Shown here in pieces: positions 8,346 through 18,331 of a DNA stretch of 64,000 nt. This DNA comes from Nitrospinota bacterium (lineage in GTDB: Bacteria; Nitrospinota; Nitrospinia; Nitrospinales; VA-1), in the NCBI GenBank assembly GCA_027619975.1, contig JAQCGX010000002.1, positions 62,001 through 126,000 of the forward strand, written 5' to 3'. Made by a program: the position numbers and the translations under genes. The notes under the pieces were generated by a model, which saw only the letters and a list, made by a program, of their open reading frames with translations, had not been told where the DNA came from and ran no database searches. Numbering within the stretch: the stretch's first letter is position 1; each line of letters begins with the position of its first letter.

Positions 8346-9624
8346 GGGTGGGCGGCTCATCGACCCGGCCAACGGTCGCGACGGGCTTTTTGATCTGGTC
8401 ATCGATAAAAGAAAAGTCCTGGCGGTTGAGGAACAAGGAAAACTGTCCGAAAAGGATAGGAACGGTGCCGAAATCATCGATGCAACAGGCTTGATCGTAG
8501 CACCTGGTTTCATCGACATGCACGTGCATTTTCGTGAGCCGGGCTTCGAGTATAAAGAGACGATTGAAACCGGGTGTCAATCCGCAGCGGCGGGAGGCTT
8601 CACCTCCGTAGCAACGATGCCCAACACAGACCCGGTCAACGACAACCGCTCGGTTACCGAATTCATCCTTCAAAAAGCCAGGGAAAAGGGAATCGTCAAT
8701 GTTTTTCCCATTGGAGCGATCAGTAAGGGTTTAAAGGGTGAGCAGCTTTCGGAAATGGGTGACTTGAAAGATGCCGGTGTGGTGGCTTTTTCCGATGATG
8801 GTCGTCCGGTGATGAACAGTGAGTTGATGCGGCGGGCGTTTGAGTACAGCAAAATGTTCGGTCTGCCCTGTATCCAGCACAGCGAAATGCTGGACCTGGC
8901 AGAAGGCGGCTGCATGAACGAAGGTGTGGTTTCCACAGAATTGGGATTGCGAGGAATGCCGACCGAAGCGGAAGATATCATGGTTTACCGGGACATCGCC
9001 CTTTTGCAGAAAACAGGAGGCCGTCTGCATGTCGCTCATATCAGCAGCGGTAACGCCGTGGACCTGGTGCGAATGGCCAAGTCCAAGGGACTGCCGGTGA
9101 CCTGCGAAGTGGCGCCGCATCATTTTGCCCTGACGGAACAAGCAGTCAAGAATTATGATACCAACGCAAAAATGAGCCCTCCGCTCAGGCACGAATCCGA
9201 TCTTGAAGCGATCAAGGAAGGACTCAGAGACGATACCATCGATATTATCGCTACCGACCACGCGCCGCATGATGTGGTGGATAAACAGGTTGAATTCAAC
9301 CGCGCGTGTTTTGGAATTGTGGGACTGGAAACCGCCCTCCCCTTGACTCTCAGGCTGGTGGAAGAAAAAATTTTTTCCCTCAGCAAAATGGTGGAAAAAC
9401 TCAGCTCCCGACCGTCGGAGATTTTCAATTTGAACCGAGGAGCGCTGGGTGTGGGAGATATTGCGGATATTGTTATTTTCGATCCGGATGCGGAGGTTGT
9501 GATCGATGTCAGTAAATTCAAGTCACGCAGTAAAAATTCCCCATTTAACGGCTGGAAGGTTAAAGGCAAAGTGATGCGAACCCTGGTCGCGGGCAAGACG
9601 GTATTTTTAGAGTCTTCAAATTAA
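8329..9624 (+). CDS. pyrC: Dihydroorotase, class I
   Basis: A 431-residue amidohydrolase that cyclises carbamoyl-aspartate. The metal-binding HVHFREPG motif is near residue 65; further ligands sit in HISSGN and APHHFALT, and the catalytic aspartate is in IATDHAPHD. Length and motifs match the class I (multi-enzyme or PyrB-associated) dihydroorotases rather than the shorter class II. The frame overlaps pyrB by 17 nt and starts with ATG, which indicates translational coupling within the operon. Confidence 0.95.
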   Translation: MKTLIKGGRLIDPANGRDGLFDLVIDKRKVLAVEEQGKLSEKDRNGAEIIDATGLIVAPGFIDMHVHFREPGFEYKETIETGCQSAAAGGFTSVATMPNTDPVNDNRSVTEFILQKAREKGIVNVFPIGAISKGLKGEQLSEMGDLKDAGVVAFSDDGRPVMNSELMRRAFEYSKMFGLPCIQHSEMLDLAEGGCMNEGVVSTELGLRGMPTEAEDIMVYRDIALLQKTGGRLHVAHISSGNAVDLVRMAKSKGLPVTCEVAPHHFALTEQAVKNYDTNAKMSPPLRHESDLEAIKEGLRDDTIDIIATDHAPHDVVDKQVEFNRACFGIVGLETALPLTLRLVEEKIFSLSKMVEKLSSRPSEIFNLNRGALGVGDIADIVIFDPDAEVVIDVSKFKSRSKNSPFNGWKVKGKVMRTLVAGKTVFLESSN

Positions 9625-9648
9625 TGCATATTGGTTAAAGGTAAAATA

Positions 9649-10773
9649 ATGAAAGCGATTCTGGCTTTGGCAGATGGAAAAATATTTGAAGGCAAGGCAT
9701 TCGGCGCGAGTGGTGAAGTCGAAGGCGAAGTCGTTTTCAATACCAGTATGTCCGGCTATCAGGAGGTGCTCACCGATCCATCCTATTGCGGGCAGATGGT
9801 ACTGATGACATATCCTCTTATAGGAAATTATGGTATCAACCCGGAAGATTTCGAATCGTCTCGTCCTTTCTTAAAAGGTTTCATCATCAAGGAACTCAGT
9901 GGTATTCCCAGTAACTGGCGTTCCAGTGGAACCCTGGATCAGTTCCTCAAGGATTACGGAGTGGTGGGCATTCAGGGAATTGATACTCGAGCGTTAACGC
10001 GGCACATCCGGGACGCTGGAGCCCAGCAGGCTGTTCTTTCTACTGTTGAGTCCGATGCCAAAATTCTGGTTGCAAGGGCAAAACAATCGGTCGGAATTAT
10101 TGGTCGTGATCTTGTAAAAGAAGTGACATGCAAGGAGCCTTATTTCTGGGAAAATGAAAGCGTGGGTTTTGGTGAGAGTCCGCCTGCAAATGGTAATGGG
10201 GGAAAAATATTTTCTGTTGTCGCTTACGATTTTGGCATCAAGCGCAATATTTTAAGAAAATTGACTGCTGCCGGTTGCCGGGTGCGCGTGGTTCCCGCAT
10301 CCACACCAGCGGAAGATGTATTAGCGACAAAACCGGACGCCGTGTTTTTATCCAATGGGCCGGGTGACCCGGCGGGTGTGCCCTATGCCATTGAAAATGT
10401 GAAATATCTACTCGACAAGGTACCTATATTTGGGATTTGTCTGGGGCATCAAATTTTGATCCACGCTTTAGGAGGAAAAACCTACAAGCTGAGGTTTGGA
10501 CATCATGGCGGCAATCAGCCGGTGATGGACTTAAGAACCCGTAAGGTAGAAATTACCGCTCAGAATCACGGTTTTGCCGCCGATGAGAAATCAATAATGA
10601 ATGATGTTGAGGTGACATCCATCAATCTCAATGACAATACGATTGAAGGCATGCGACACAAAACTCTGCCGGTGTTTTCGGTTCAGTATCATCCAGAGGC
10701 CGCTCCTGGTCCTCATGATTCCGATTATTTATTTCAGGAATTTCTGGAATTAATGAAAGGAAAAGTAAATTGA
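9649..10773 (+). CDS. carA: Carbamoyl-phosphate synthase small (glutaminase) subunit
   Basis: Hydrolyses glutamine and passes ammonia to CarB. The C-terminal class I glutamine amidotransferase domain has the nucleophile in [11 protein letters not shown], with the His/Glu pair in [13 protein letters not shown]. The N-terminal half has the typical [17 protein letters not shown] segment. The ATG at 9649 is preferred to a TTG at 9631, because [10 protein letters not shown] is the usual family N-terminus. It is 24 nt downstream of pyrC, and its stop overlaps the next gene by 4 nt. Confidence 0.95.
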   Translation: MKAILALADGKIFEGKAFGASGEVEGEVVFNTSMSGYQEVLTDPSYCGQMVLMTYPLIGNYGINPEDFESSRPFLKGFIIKELSGIPSNWRSSGTLDQFLKDYGVVGIQGIDTRALTRHIRDAGAQQAVLSTVESDAKILVARAKQSVGIIGRDLVKEVTCKEPYFWENESVGFGESPPANGNGGKIFSVVAYDFGIKRNILRKLTAAGCRVRVVPASTPAEDVLATKPDAVFLSNGPGDPAGVPYAIENVKYLLDKVPIFGICLGHQILIHALGGKTYKLRFGHHGGNQPVMDLRTRKVEITAQNHGFAADEKSIMNDVEVTSINLNDNTIEGMRHKTLPVFSVQYHPEAAPGPHDSDYLFQEFLELMKGKVN

Positions 10774-11642
10774 AAGAAATATTGGATCAATTGATTGAAA
10801 ATTTCAACCAGCCTCCCTATTCGACTGATATTTGTGAAGCCCGTCAGGATTATCAGAAGTTAGCTGGTGAAATTTATGAAGACGACAAATCTTATGAGTC
10901 CCGGGTGGGCTCCTTCCTGGAATGGTATCTTTTCGATCGCGTGATACCAGACGAACAATTAACCCCTCTTGAGACCCTTATCAATAATAAGGTCCAGGGT
11001 GATTTACCGGAAGGGATTACAAACCTCGAGGAATTCACTAATAATGTTCACGGTCTTTTCATAATAAAAAAAATCCGCGATCACGAGGTGGTGGCGTTGA
11101 ACCTTTTGGATGATACGAAGTACAACGTTCGGGAACCTGAAGGGAAATTAATTTTCAAAAAAAATGAACTGTTCGAAGCAAGAATAGTTCTAAATAATGA
11201 TGAATATTATTTTACGGGAAATTTTTGTTTCCACCCCAAGGAAGCCGTGAAATTTATAAAGAGCGAAATCAAATATATCAGTAAAACCAGGGGTGGGTAT
11301 TTAAAGGAACTTAAAGTAAAGAACTCGCAACTGGAAAAATTAAACTCCAAGCTGGATAAAAATGCCAGGGAAGTAGAGAAATTAAATACAAAGATTAAAG
11401 ACTCGAAGTCCGTGGAAAAAATCCGCGTTTGGAATGAAGACCTGGAAAGCTTAAAAAAGGTGCGCGCTGAGTTGATGCAACAAGTTTCTTTAGTAGAAGC
11501 AGAAAAATTTAATCTTGAAGTTAATAAACTAAAAAAAGAAATCAATCAACTGTCCAGCAATCTGATTCAAAGACTGAATTATATGAATTTAAAATTTGAA
11601 CGTTCCCGTCAAATCGATCTACAGGATATATACCGTAACTGA
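10770..11642 (+). CDS. Uncharacterised coiled-coil protein inside the carAB pair
   Basis: I do not recognise a named family with certainty. The 290-residue product has an N-terminal globular part (about 1-175, with an acidic helical segment and a beta-rich stretch around [14 protein letters not shown] and [18 protein letters not shown]) and a C-terminal coiled coil (about 180-275) very rich in K, L, E and N. It starts with TTG overlapping the carA stop (TTGA at 10770-10773) and ends in TGATG, sharing one base with the carB start. Coupling on both sides means it should be made with CarA and CarB. No signal peptide or membrane segment. It is more AT-rich than its neighbours. A link to pyrimidine or arginine metabolism is only inferred from position. 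Confidence 0.85.
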   Translation: MKEILDQLIENFNQPPYSTDICEARQDYQKLAGEIYEDDKSYESRVGSFLEWYLFDRVIPDEQLTPLETLINNKVQGDLPEGITNLEEFTNNVHGLFIIKKIRDHEVVALNLLDDTKYNVREPEGKLIFKKNELFEARIVLNNDEYYFTGNFCFHPKEAVKFIKSEIKYISKTRGGYLKELKVKNSQLEKLNSKLDKNAREVEKLNTKIKDSKSVEKIRVWNEDLESLKKVRAELMQQVSLVEAEKFNLEVNKLKKEINQLSSNLIQRLNYMNLKFERSRQIDLQDIYRN

Positions 11643-14600
11643 TGCCAAAAAGAACCGATATAAAAAAGATTTTGTTGATTGGGGCCGGTCCCATTGTTAT
11701 TGGACAGGCTTGTGAGTTTGATTATTCCGGAACCCAGGCATGCAAAGCGTTGAAGGAAGAGGGGTATGAAGTCATACTCGTCAATAGCAATCCCGCCACG
11801 ATCATGACCGATCCCGAGTTTGCCGACCGCACCTATATAGAGCCGGTCACTCCCGAAGTGGTTGAGATGATCATTGCACGCGATCGCCCGGACGCTCTTT
11901 TACCAACGATGGGAGGACAGACGGGGTTGAACACTGCCCTGGTTGTCGCTGAAAATGGAGTGCTGGATAAATACGGTGTGGAATTGATCGGCGCCAAGGT
12001 GGAAGCGATTAAAAAAGCCGAGGACCGTAACCTTTTCAAGGAGGCGATGAGCCGCATTGGCTTGAGCGTCCCTCCCAGTGGTCATGCGAAAGATTTAAAA
12101 ACCGCGTGGGAGCTTGTAGCCCAAACTGGTTTTCCGGCCATCATTCGTCCTTCGTTTACTTTGGGGGGAACCGGAGGAAGCATCGCTTATTCAGAAAAGG
12201 ATTTTGAACGTTTGATTAAATTGGGACTGCACGCCAGCCCCAATAATCAGGTGCTGATTGAAAAATCCTTGTTGGGTTGGAAGGAATATGAACTGGAGGT
12301 AATGCGGGATATTAAAGACAATGTGGTGATCGTCTGCTCCATCGAGAATTTTGACCCGATGGGCATTCATACAGGCGATAGCATCACGGTAGCTCCCGCG
12401 CAAACACTTACGGATCGTGAATACCAGATCATGCGCAACGCGGCGGTTGATATTATCCGCGAGATCGGCGTGGAAACCGGAGGATCAAATATTCAGTTTG
12501 CCCTCGACCCGAAAAACGGCGACATGATCGTTATTGAAATGAACCCCAGGGTTTCAAGAAGTTCCGCCCTGGCTTCCAAGGCGACGGGATTTCCCATCGC
12601 CAAAATTGCCGCCAAACTGGCTGTCGGCTATACGCTCGATGAGATTCAGAACGATATCACCAGAGTGACACCAGCATCCTTTGAACCCACTCTGGATTAC
12701 TGCGTGGTGAAGATCCCCCGATTCACTTTTGAAAAATTTGACAAAGCCGAACCCATTTTAACCACTCAGATGAAATCGGTGGGTGAAGTGATGTCCATCG
12801 GACGAACGTTTAAAGAAGCTCTGCAAAAATCCCTGCGTTCCCTTGAAATAGGTGTGTCCGGTCTGGAGGAAATTTTCCACATTGATTTGAATCCGGAAAA
12901 ATTTTCTTTAGCACAGCAGAAGGAGGAGCTAGAGAAAGCACTTCAATATCCATATTGGGATCGAATCTGGCATATTTTTGCCGCTTTGAGGAGAGGTGTT
13001 ACCTTGGAGCGGATTAATGAATTGACTGGGATAGACCCGTGGTTTCTTTATAATATTTCGGAAATCATAAACCTGGAACATGATCTGAAAGAGACCGGTG
13101 GATCAGACAAAATAAGCGATGAATTATTGAGAGAAGCTAAAAAAATGGGTTTCTCCGACAAATATTTGGCTTTGCTGTGGAATTGTGCAGAAGCGAATGT
13201 TGCTGACCGCAGAAAAAATGCAGGGATATTTCCCGTCTATAAACGAGTGGATACTTGTGGCGCTGAATTTGAGGCCTTTACCCCTTATTTATATTCGACC
13301 TATGAGGATGAATGTGAGTCGAACCCGACGGATAAAAAGAAAATTATTATTCTGGGCGGCGGACCGAACCGGATTGGCCAGGGTATTGAGTTTGATTATT
13401 GCTGTGTACATGCTTCTTTCGCTTTGCAGGAAGATGGTTTTGAAACCATCATGGTTAATTGCAATCCAGAAACTGTCAGTACCGATTATGATACATCCGA
13501 CCGGCTTTATTTCGAGCCTCTGACGTTCGAAGATGTCATGCATATTGTCCGGGTGGAAAAGCCGTACGGAGTTATCGTTCAGTTTGGAGGTCAAACTCCA
13601 TTGAAGCTGGCGTTGTCATTGTCAAAGGCAGGGGTTCCCATCATAGGTACCAGCCCTGAAGATATTGACCGGGCGGAAGATCGTAAACTGTTCAAGGAAG
13701 TGATCGAGAAATTGGGATTGAAACAACCGAACAACGAGACCGCCACTTCTGTTGAGGATGCGCAACGCATTGCCGCGAATATTGGTTATCCTGTGGTAGT
13801 GAGGCCATCGTATGTTCTTGGCGGACGGGCGATGGAAATCGTCTATGACGAAGAACGGCTGAAACATTATATGGTGCATGCCGTCAAAGCTTCACCGGAG
13901 CATCCGATTTTAATCGATTCATTTTTGCAGAATGCAATCGAAATTGATGTCGATGCCATTGCCGATGGGACCGATGTGGTCATCGGCGGTTTGATGGAGC
14001 ATATTGAGGAAGCCGGGATTCACTCAGGAGATAGCGCTTGTTCCTTACCCGCATATTCCCTGGATGCATCCATTATCGAAAGAATTAAGGAACAAACCAA
14101 GTCCCTGGCAATGGAGCTGAATGTTAAGGGATTGGTAAATATCCAATTTGCTGTTAAGGATGGCGAAATATACGTCATAGAGGTCAATCCACGGGCTTCT
14201 CGAAGCATTCCCTTCGTGAGCAAGACGATGGACGTTCCCCTTGCCAAGCTGGCCGCCCGCGTAATGGCAGGAAAGTCGCTGAAGGAATTGGGTTTTTTAA
14301 AGGAAAAAACCGTGTCTCATATCGCGGTCAAGGAGTCAGTTTTTCCCTTCAATAAATTCGCGGATGTGGATGTACTTCTGGGGCCGGAAATGAAATCAAC
14401 CGGTGAAGTGATGGGCATCGATTCGACCTTTGGCCTGGCATTCGCCAAATCCCAACTGGCAACGGGAATTTGCCTACCTCCTCAAGGAACAGTTTTTATC
14501 AGTGTTAAGGAGCAAGACCGACCGGCGGCCTTAAAAGTGGCCAAAGCATTTGAAGAAATGGGCTACGATGTTCTGGGCACTCCGGAAACCATGGATTATA

Positions 14601-14890
14601 TACGGGACAATGGTTTGCACGGGCTTGCGATCAAAACTACGGAAAATGGATTTGCCGGAATGGTGGAAGTCATCGAAAGCAATAAAGTTCAATTTATTAT
14701 CAATACTGTTTTCGGTGAAGAAGCGATCAAGGAATCTTTTTCTCTTCGTCGCGCCTCTCTCAACCACAACCTGCCCTACTGCACCACCATGGCGGGCGCT
14801 TTTGCCCTGGTCGCTGCATTGCAGTCCCTGAAAGTAAATAACCTGCAGATTTGTTCGATTCAGGAATATGGGAAGGGAAACATCCATTAG
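11642..14890 (+). CDS. carB: Carbamoyl-phosphate synthase large subunit
   Basis: A full-length 1082-residue protein. The duplicated ATP-grasp architecture is visible: the first half begins [23 protein letters not shown], the second half near residue 563 begins [21 protein letters not shown]. Each half has its own [16 protein letters not shown] loop and [34 protein letters not shown] segment. The last ~140 residues form the allosteric MGS-like domain, the site for UMP or ornithine control in known enzymes. It is the last gene of the pyrimidine operon. Confidence 0.98.
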   Translation: MPKRTDIKKILLIGAGPIVIGQACEFDYSGTQACKALKEEGYEVILVNSNPATIMTDPEFADRTYIEPVTPEVVEMIIARDRPDALLPTMGGQTGLNTALVVAENGVLDKYGVELIGAKVEAIKKAEDRNLFKEAMSRIGLSVPPSGHAKDLKTAWELVAQTGFPAIIRPSFTLGGTGGSIAYSEKDFERLIKLGLHASPNNQVLIEKSLLGWKEYELEVMRDIKDNVVIVCSIENFDPMGIHTGDSITVAPAQTLTDREYQIMRNAAVDIIREIGVETGGSNIQFALDPKNGDMIVIEMNPRVSRSSALASKATGFPIAKIAAKLAVGYTLDEIQNDITRVTPASFEPTLDYCVVKIPRFTFEKFDKAEPILTTQMKSVGEVMSIGRTFKEALQKSLRSLEIGVSGLEEIFHIDLNPEKFSLAQQKEELEKALQYPYWDRIWHIFAALRRGVTLERINELTGIDPWFLYNISEIINLEHDLKETGGSDKISDELLREAKKMGFSDKYLALLWNCAEANVADRRKNAGIFPVYKRVDTCGAEFEAFTPYLYSTYEDECESNPTDKKKIIILGGGPNRIGQGIEFDYCCVHASFALQEDGFETIMVNCNPETVSTDYDTSDRLYFEPLTFEDVMHIVRVEKPYGVIVQFGGQTPLKLALSLSKAGVPIIGTSPEDIDRAEDRKLFKEVIEKLGLKQPNNETATSVEDAQRIAANIGYPVVVRPSYVLGGRAMEIVYDEERLKHYMVHAVKASPEHPILIDSFLQNAIEIDVDAIADGTDVVIGGLMEHIEEAGIHSGDSACSLPAYSLDASIIERIKEQTKSLAMELNVKGLVNIQFAVKDGEIYVIEVNPRASRSIPFVSKTMDVPLAKLAARVMAGKSLKELGFLKEKTVSHIAVKESVFPFNKFADVDVLLGPEMKSTGEVMGIDSTFGLAFAKSQLATGICLPPQGTVFISVKEQDRPAALKVAKAFEEMGYDVLGTPETMDYIRDNGLHGLAIKTTENGFAGMVEVIESNKVQFIINTVFGEEAIKESFSLRRASLNHNLPYCTTMAGAFALVAALQSLKVNNLQICSIQEYGKGNIH

Positions 14891-14918
14891 GAAAGTAATT
14901 GATTCCTCTTGATGAATG

Positions 14919-15890
14919 TTACAGAGGAGGATTAATTTCGGGGCTTTCTCTTTTTAAAGGAATAGGATTGGTTTTTCTTGACTGCGCCAACTCTCCAATT
15001 TCAAATCCCTCGCCAGCTATTATGGCAGCTATTGAAAAACCTTCCTGTACGTCCTTGACACGTATCACACCCCGCCGCATAAACTTGTCTCCCAAATCTT
15101 TTTGAGTGAAAGGATCTTTGTATTTAAGGGTCACAGAGTAGACATTGAAAAAATCGCCAAAATCGATTCCGTGAATCTTACCGACATTAATGATGACTTC
15201 CTGATTTTCAGGAATGACGGATATAATTTCACCTTCCAGGGGTAAAGGATGCAGGGTGGTTATCAAAAATGCATTCACTTTTTGGTTCAATTCAGATAAA
15301 GCCCTGCCTATTGAACTTTTTTGAAATCGATCAGAATCAATATCGACCTGGGCTGCGTCGAGCGCAAAGGGAACGGTTCCGGCGCTGGAAACGTTTTTAA
15401 AAATTCTTTTATCAACCATTTTTCCCATATGATGGTTGATGAGTTGCAGTTCAATGTCCACTTCGGCTTTTTGTTTTATGGCATCACCAATATTTAAAAT
15501 CAATTGCGCCCGTGAAGGTGGGGAGCCAGGCGTGAAATTCAGGACCCGGCCTTTTAAAATAAATTGAGTCGGATGATTAAGCTGGGTTTTTCCTGATTGG
15601 CCGATGTCTGGTTTTTCGATTTTTTGCAGTTGCTTGATTTTTTTTGGTTGAGGCAGGGAGGACGCAGGAGGCGGGGAAAGTTGAAAAAAATCCGTTTCGT
15701 CTATGGACTGTTTAAGAATATCAGTAATTAGATCCCCTGGATTATAAGGGGCCGTCCATCCAACAGGGCTTTCAAATGGTAAAATAGATAGACGGTTTTT
15801 ATATTCGCTGGCGGCAACATTTTGGGAAAGAAAACCGAAAATAGTTGCCAAGCTAATGAAAAAAATAAATTTAACGATATATCTATTCAT
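14919..15890 (-). CDS. Exported CsgG/FlgT-like protein
   Basis: A 323-residue protein counted from the ATG at 15890, which directly precedes a signal peptide (hydrophobic FIFFISLATIFGFL, cleavage probably after NVAA). The region after it resembles the nucleotide-binding-like CsgG domain used by secreted assembly factors: an opening LSILPFESP strand, a FILKGRVLNF strand and long INHHMGKMVDKRIFKNV segments. The C-terminal third (GEIISVIPENQEVIINVGKIHGIDFGDFFNVY) looks like the beta-barrel C-domain of FlgT or similar proteins. Function is likely envelope or flagellar assembly, but this is inferred from fold only. Convergent with carB. Confidence 0.6.
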   Translation of the reverse strand: MNRYIVKFIFFISLATIFGFLSQNVAASEYKNRLSILPFESPVGWTAPYNPGDLITDILKQSIDETDFFQLSPPPASSLPQPKKIKQLQKIEKPDIGQSGKTQLNHPTQFILKGRVLNFTPGSPPSRAQLILNIGDAIKQKAEVDIELQLINHHMGKMVDKRIFKNVSSAGTVPFALDAAQVDIDSDRFQKSSIGRALSELNQKVNAFLITTLHPLPLEGEIISVIPENQEVIINVGKIHGIDFGDFFNVYSVTLKYKDPFTQKDLGDKFMRRGVIRVKDVQEGFSIAAIIAGEGFEIGELAQSRKTNPIPLKRESPEINPPL

Positions 15891-16067
15891 AATATTAGTA
15901 GTATTTAAAAACACTGATAACTACCTATCGACCAGAAACATTAAATCTTCATGTCAAATGAACAATTATCGATAGAATGTTATGATTTGTTTGGAAGAAC
16001 GAACTTTCTAATTTTGCAACTATTGAGGGCTTGACCCTACTAATTTTGATGAAGTAGAATCATTGTT

Positions 16068-16823
16068 ATGAAAAAATATCTATTTGTTTGTTTAATAGTA
16101 TGGGTAGCAATCGCCACTCCTCTTTCATCTTTCGCAAATGAGGGCAGTGGGGAAATGGTGCTGGTTCCAAAAGGTTGCTTCACAATGGGAACCGATAAAG
16201 TGTTTCCTTATAAAATGGGATGGAAAAATGAACGCGAACGACCAGCCCACAAAGTGTGTCTGGACAGTTTTTATATTGAAAAATATGAAGTGACCCAAAA
16301 AAACTGGGAAGCGGTGATGGGGTTCAACAATACCCCCATCAAAGGCCCTGATTTACCCGTATCTGATATTGATTGGCAGGAAGCGGTAGACTATTGTTCC
16401 CGCATTGGCCGTCGGCTTCCTACGGAAGCTGAATGGGAATATGCCGCACGGGCTGGAAATAAGGACGACAACCCCTGGGGAAATGGAATTGATCGAGACT
16501 ACCTTTGGTATGGAGGAAACTCTTTTCGTAAACTTCAACCCGCAGGAAAAAAGAAACCAAATGCATGGGAACTCCACGATATGATGGGAAGTGTCTGGGA
16601 GTGGGTTTCTGACTGGTATGCAGAAGACTACTATAAAGATAGTCCTGAGAATAATCCTCAGGGTCCAGCGAGGCAAAGTTGGCGTGTCATCCGGGGCGGG
16701 TCCTGGATAGACGAGGAAAATCTTATCCGCGTCACCGTTCGCTATCAGGGGATGTCGGACCCTACGGAAGATTTCTGGGTGGGCGTCCGTTGTGCTAAAT
16801 CCCTTCCCAAAAGAAGCAAATAG
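16068..16823 (+). CDS. Exported SUMF1/formylglycine-generating-enzyme-like protein
   Basis: A 251-residue protein with a signal peptide (residues 1-24, ending SSFA) and a full FGE-sulfatase fold: MVLVPKGCFTMGTD opening, YEVTQKNWEAVMG, the RRLPTEAEWEYAARAG motif, MMGSVWEWVSDWY and the RVIRGGSW ending. This fold includes true sulfatase-activating enzymes and many related proteins with other or unknown roles. No sulfatase is nearby, so a direct FGE role cannot be assumed. Translated region begins 26 nt after an AT-rich promoter-like stretch. Confidence 0.8.
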   Translation: MKKYLFVCLIVWVAIATPLSSFANEGSGEMVLVPKGCFTMGTDKVFPYKMGWKNERERPAHKVCLDSFYIEKYEVTQKNWEAVMGFNNTPIKGPDLPVSDIDWQEAVDYCSRIGRRLPTEAEWEYAARAGNKDDNPWGNGIDRDYLWYGGNSFRKLQPAGKKKPNAWELHDMMGSVWEWVSDWYAEDYYKDSPENNPQGPARQSWRVIRGGSWIDEENLIRVTVRYQGMSDPTEDFWVGVRCAKSLPKRSK

Positions 16824-16851
16824 CTTTCAAAATTTTTTTATTTCACTTCCC

Positions 16852-17487
16852 TTGAATGCCAAAACTGTCAATCGTATCTACCTGAAGTTAAGCCAAACCT
16901 TCAAGGATGCCCGTTCCGAACTCAACTTCAATAATAATTTTGAACTGTTAATCTCCGTTATCCTGAGTGCCCAGGCAACCGATAAATCCGTGAACGCCGC
17001 AACGGGCAAACTATTTTCTCTTTACCCTACCCCGGCAAAGATTTTGGAATGTGGAGAGAACCGCCTGAAAACCCTTATCAAGACAATTGGTTTGGCGCCC
17101 ACTAAGGCCAAAAATATAATACGGACTTGTCAAATTTTAATGGATGAATTCGAAGGTGAAGTTCCAGGAAACCGTGAATCTCTTGAGAAAATGCCGGGTG
17201 TGGGTAGAAAAACGGCCAATGTTGTTTTGAACGAAGGGTTCGGTCAACCCACCATTGCGGTAGATACACATGTGTTTCGGGTTTCCCGTCGTACGGGCCT
17301 GGCTCCAGGAAAAACCGTACTCGAAATTGAAGAAAAGCTCCTGGAAGTCACTCCCAAGAAATGGAAACAGGAGGCACATAGATACCTCATTCTGCATGGC
17401 CGTTATGTGTGTAAGTCTAAAAACTTCGCCTGCGGAGAATGCGTCATTGAAAAGGAATGTCAGTATTCAGAAAAATTTTTCAAATAA
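16852..17487 (+). CDS. nth: Endonuclease III (DNA glycosylase/AP lyase)
   Basis: Removes oxidised pyrimidines and cleaves the abasic site. The helix-hairpin-helix MPGVGRKTANVVL carries the catalytic lysine (about residue 120 counting from the chosen start) and VDTHVFRVSRR carries the catalytic aspartate (about 138). The C-terminal 4Fe-4S site is C-x6-C-x2-C-x5-C in the last 25 residues. The frame extends back to 16792 inside the previous gene; I take TTG 16852 as start because it precedes the first conserved helix. Length ~211 fits the family. Confidence 0.93.
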   Translation: MNAKTVNRIYLKLSQTFKDARSELNFNNNFELLISVILSAQATDKSVNAATGKLFSLYPTPAKILECGENRLKTLIKTIGLAPTKAKNIIRTCQILMDEFEGEVPGNRESLEKMPGVGRKTANVVLNEGFGQPTIAVDTHVFRVSRRTGLAPGKTVLEIEEKLLEVTPKKWKQEAHRYLILHGRYVCKSKNFACGECVIEKECQYSEKFFK

Positions 17488-17548
17488 TTTTTCCTGATTG
17501 CTATCCTTTTTAGCACCCTATTTATAGGGTTAGGACTTATGAACAGTC

Positions 17549-18313
17549 ATGGAAAGAAAATCAATTCGCAATTACTCTGATATTCAGGCACGGCTTGCAT
17601 CGTCCCTGGATGGGGGAATAAAGACCGTTCACCTGGGAAGGGTTGAAAGCAACTCAGCATCCTACCCTATCGAAAAAATTGTATTGGGTCGTGGAAACTC
17701 TAAAAGGGTTTTGATTTCTGCGGGAATCCATGGCGATGAACCGGCGGGGGTGGAGACTATTTGTTCCTTTATCGAAGGGAAAGAATATTTAACCTTTATT
17801 AAGAGCTGGGAAATAACCCTGGTTCCATGCATCAACCCCCACGGGTATGAGCGTGGAACGCGGGTAAACCATGAGGGAATAGACCTCAATCGATTGTTTA
17901 AATCCTCATCACCTCCGAGGGAAGTGGCTCTGGTTCAATCGTTATTTGCCTTTCCTTTTGATCTGACGATTGAACTCCATGAGGATGAAGACAGTTCTGG
18001 CTATTATTTATTTCATTCCGCTGATTCTGATTTGAAGACCGATCTGCCCACCAAAATTGTGAATGAAGTCCAAAAAGTCATGCCAGTGAACAGGGACTCT
18101 ATTATTGATGGATTTCCCGCAAAGGAAGGTGTCATTGACAGGGTGTCCGAACCGGAATCGATGGATTGGTGGCCAATGGCCCTATACTCTTTGTCAAGCG
18201 GGACTCATATCTGCCTGACGCTGGAAACAGCTCCCCGGTTTCCCATGGAAAATCGGGTGAATGCTCATTTACAAGCGATAAGAACAGGGTTAGGCAGTTT
18301 CCCCGGTTATTAA
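17549..18313 (+). CDS. M14-family zinc carboxypeptidase / succinylglutamate desuccinylase-like hydrolase
   Basis: A 254-residue metallohydrolase. The zinc ligands are in GIHGDEPAG (His61, Glu64) and a later IELHEDED (His144); the middle has NPHGYERGTRVNHEGIDLNR, the arginine-bearing substrate segment of M14 and aspartoacylase-type enzymes. Its exact substrate is unknown: it could remove an acyl group or a C-terminal residue. It follows nth by 61 nt on the same strand and is convergent with the MltD gene. Confidence 0.75.
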   Translation: MERKSIRNYSDIQARLASSLDGGIKTVHLGRVESNSASYPIEKIVLGRGNSKRVLISAGIHGDEPAGVETICSFIEGKEYLTFIKSWEITLVPCINPHGYERGTRVNHEGIDLNRLFKSSSPPREVALVQSLFAFPFDLTIELHEDEDSSGYYLFHSADSDLKTDLPTKIVNEVQKVMPVNRDSIIDGFPAKEGVIDRVSEPESMDWWPMALYSLSSGTHICLTLETAPRFPMENRVNAHLQAIRTGLGSFPGY

Positions 18314-18331
18314 TAAGGTTGGTATATTGCT

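Noticed and set aside
8731-9270. 179-codon antisense frame inside pyrC
   Set aside because: Entirely within the well-supported pyrC gene and not protein-like.
16792-16851. Longer N-terminus for endonuclease III starting inside the SUMF1-like gene
   Set aside because: The extra residues overlap the upstream gene's end and are not part of the endonuclease III family.
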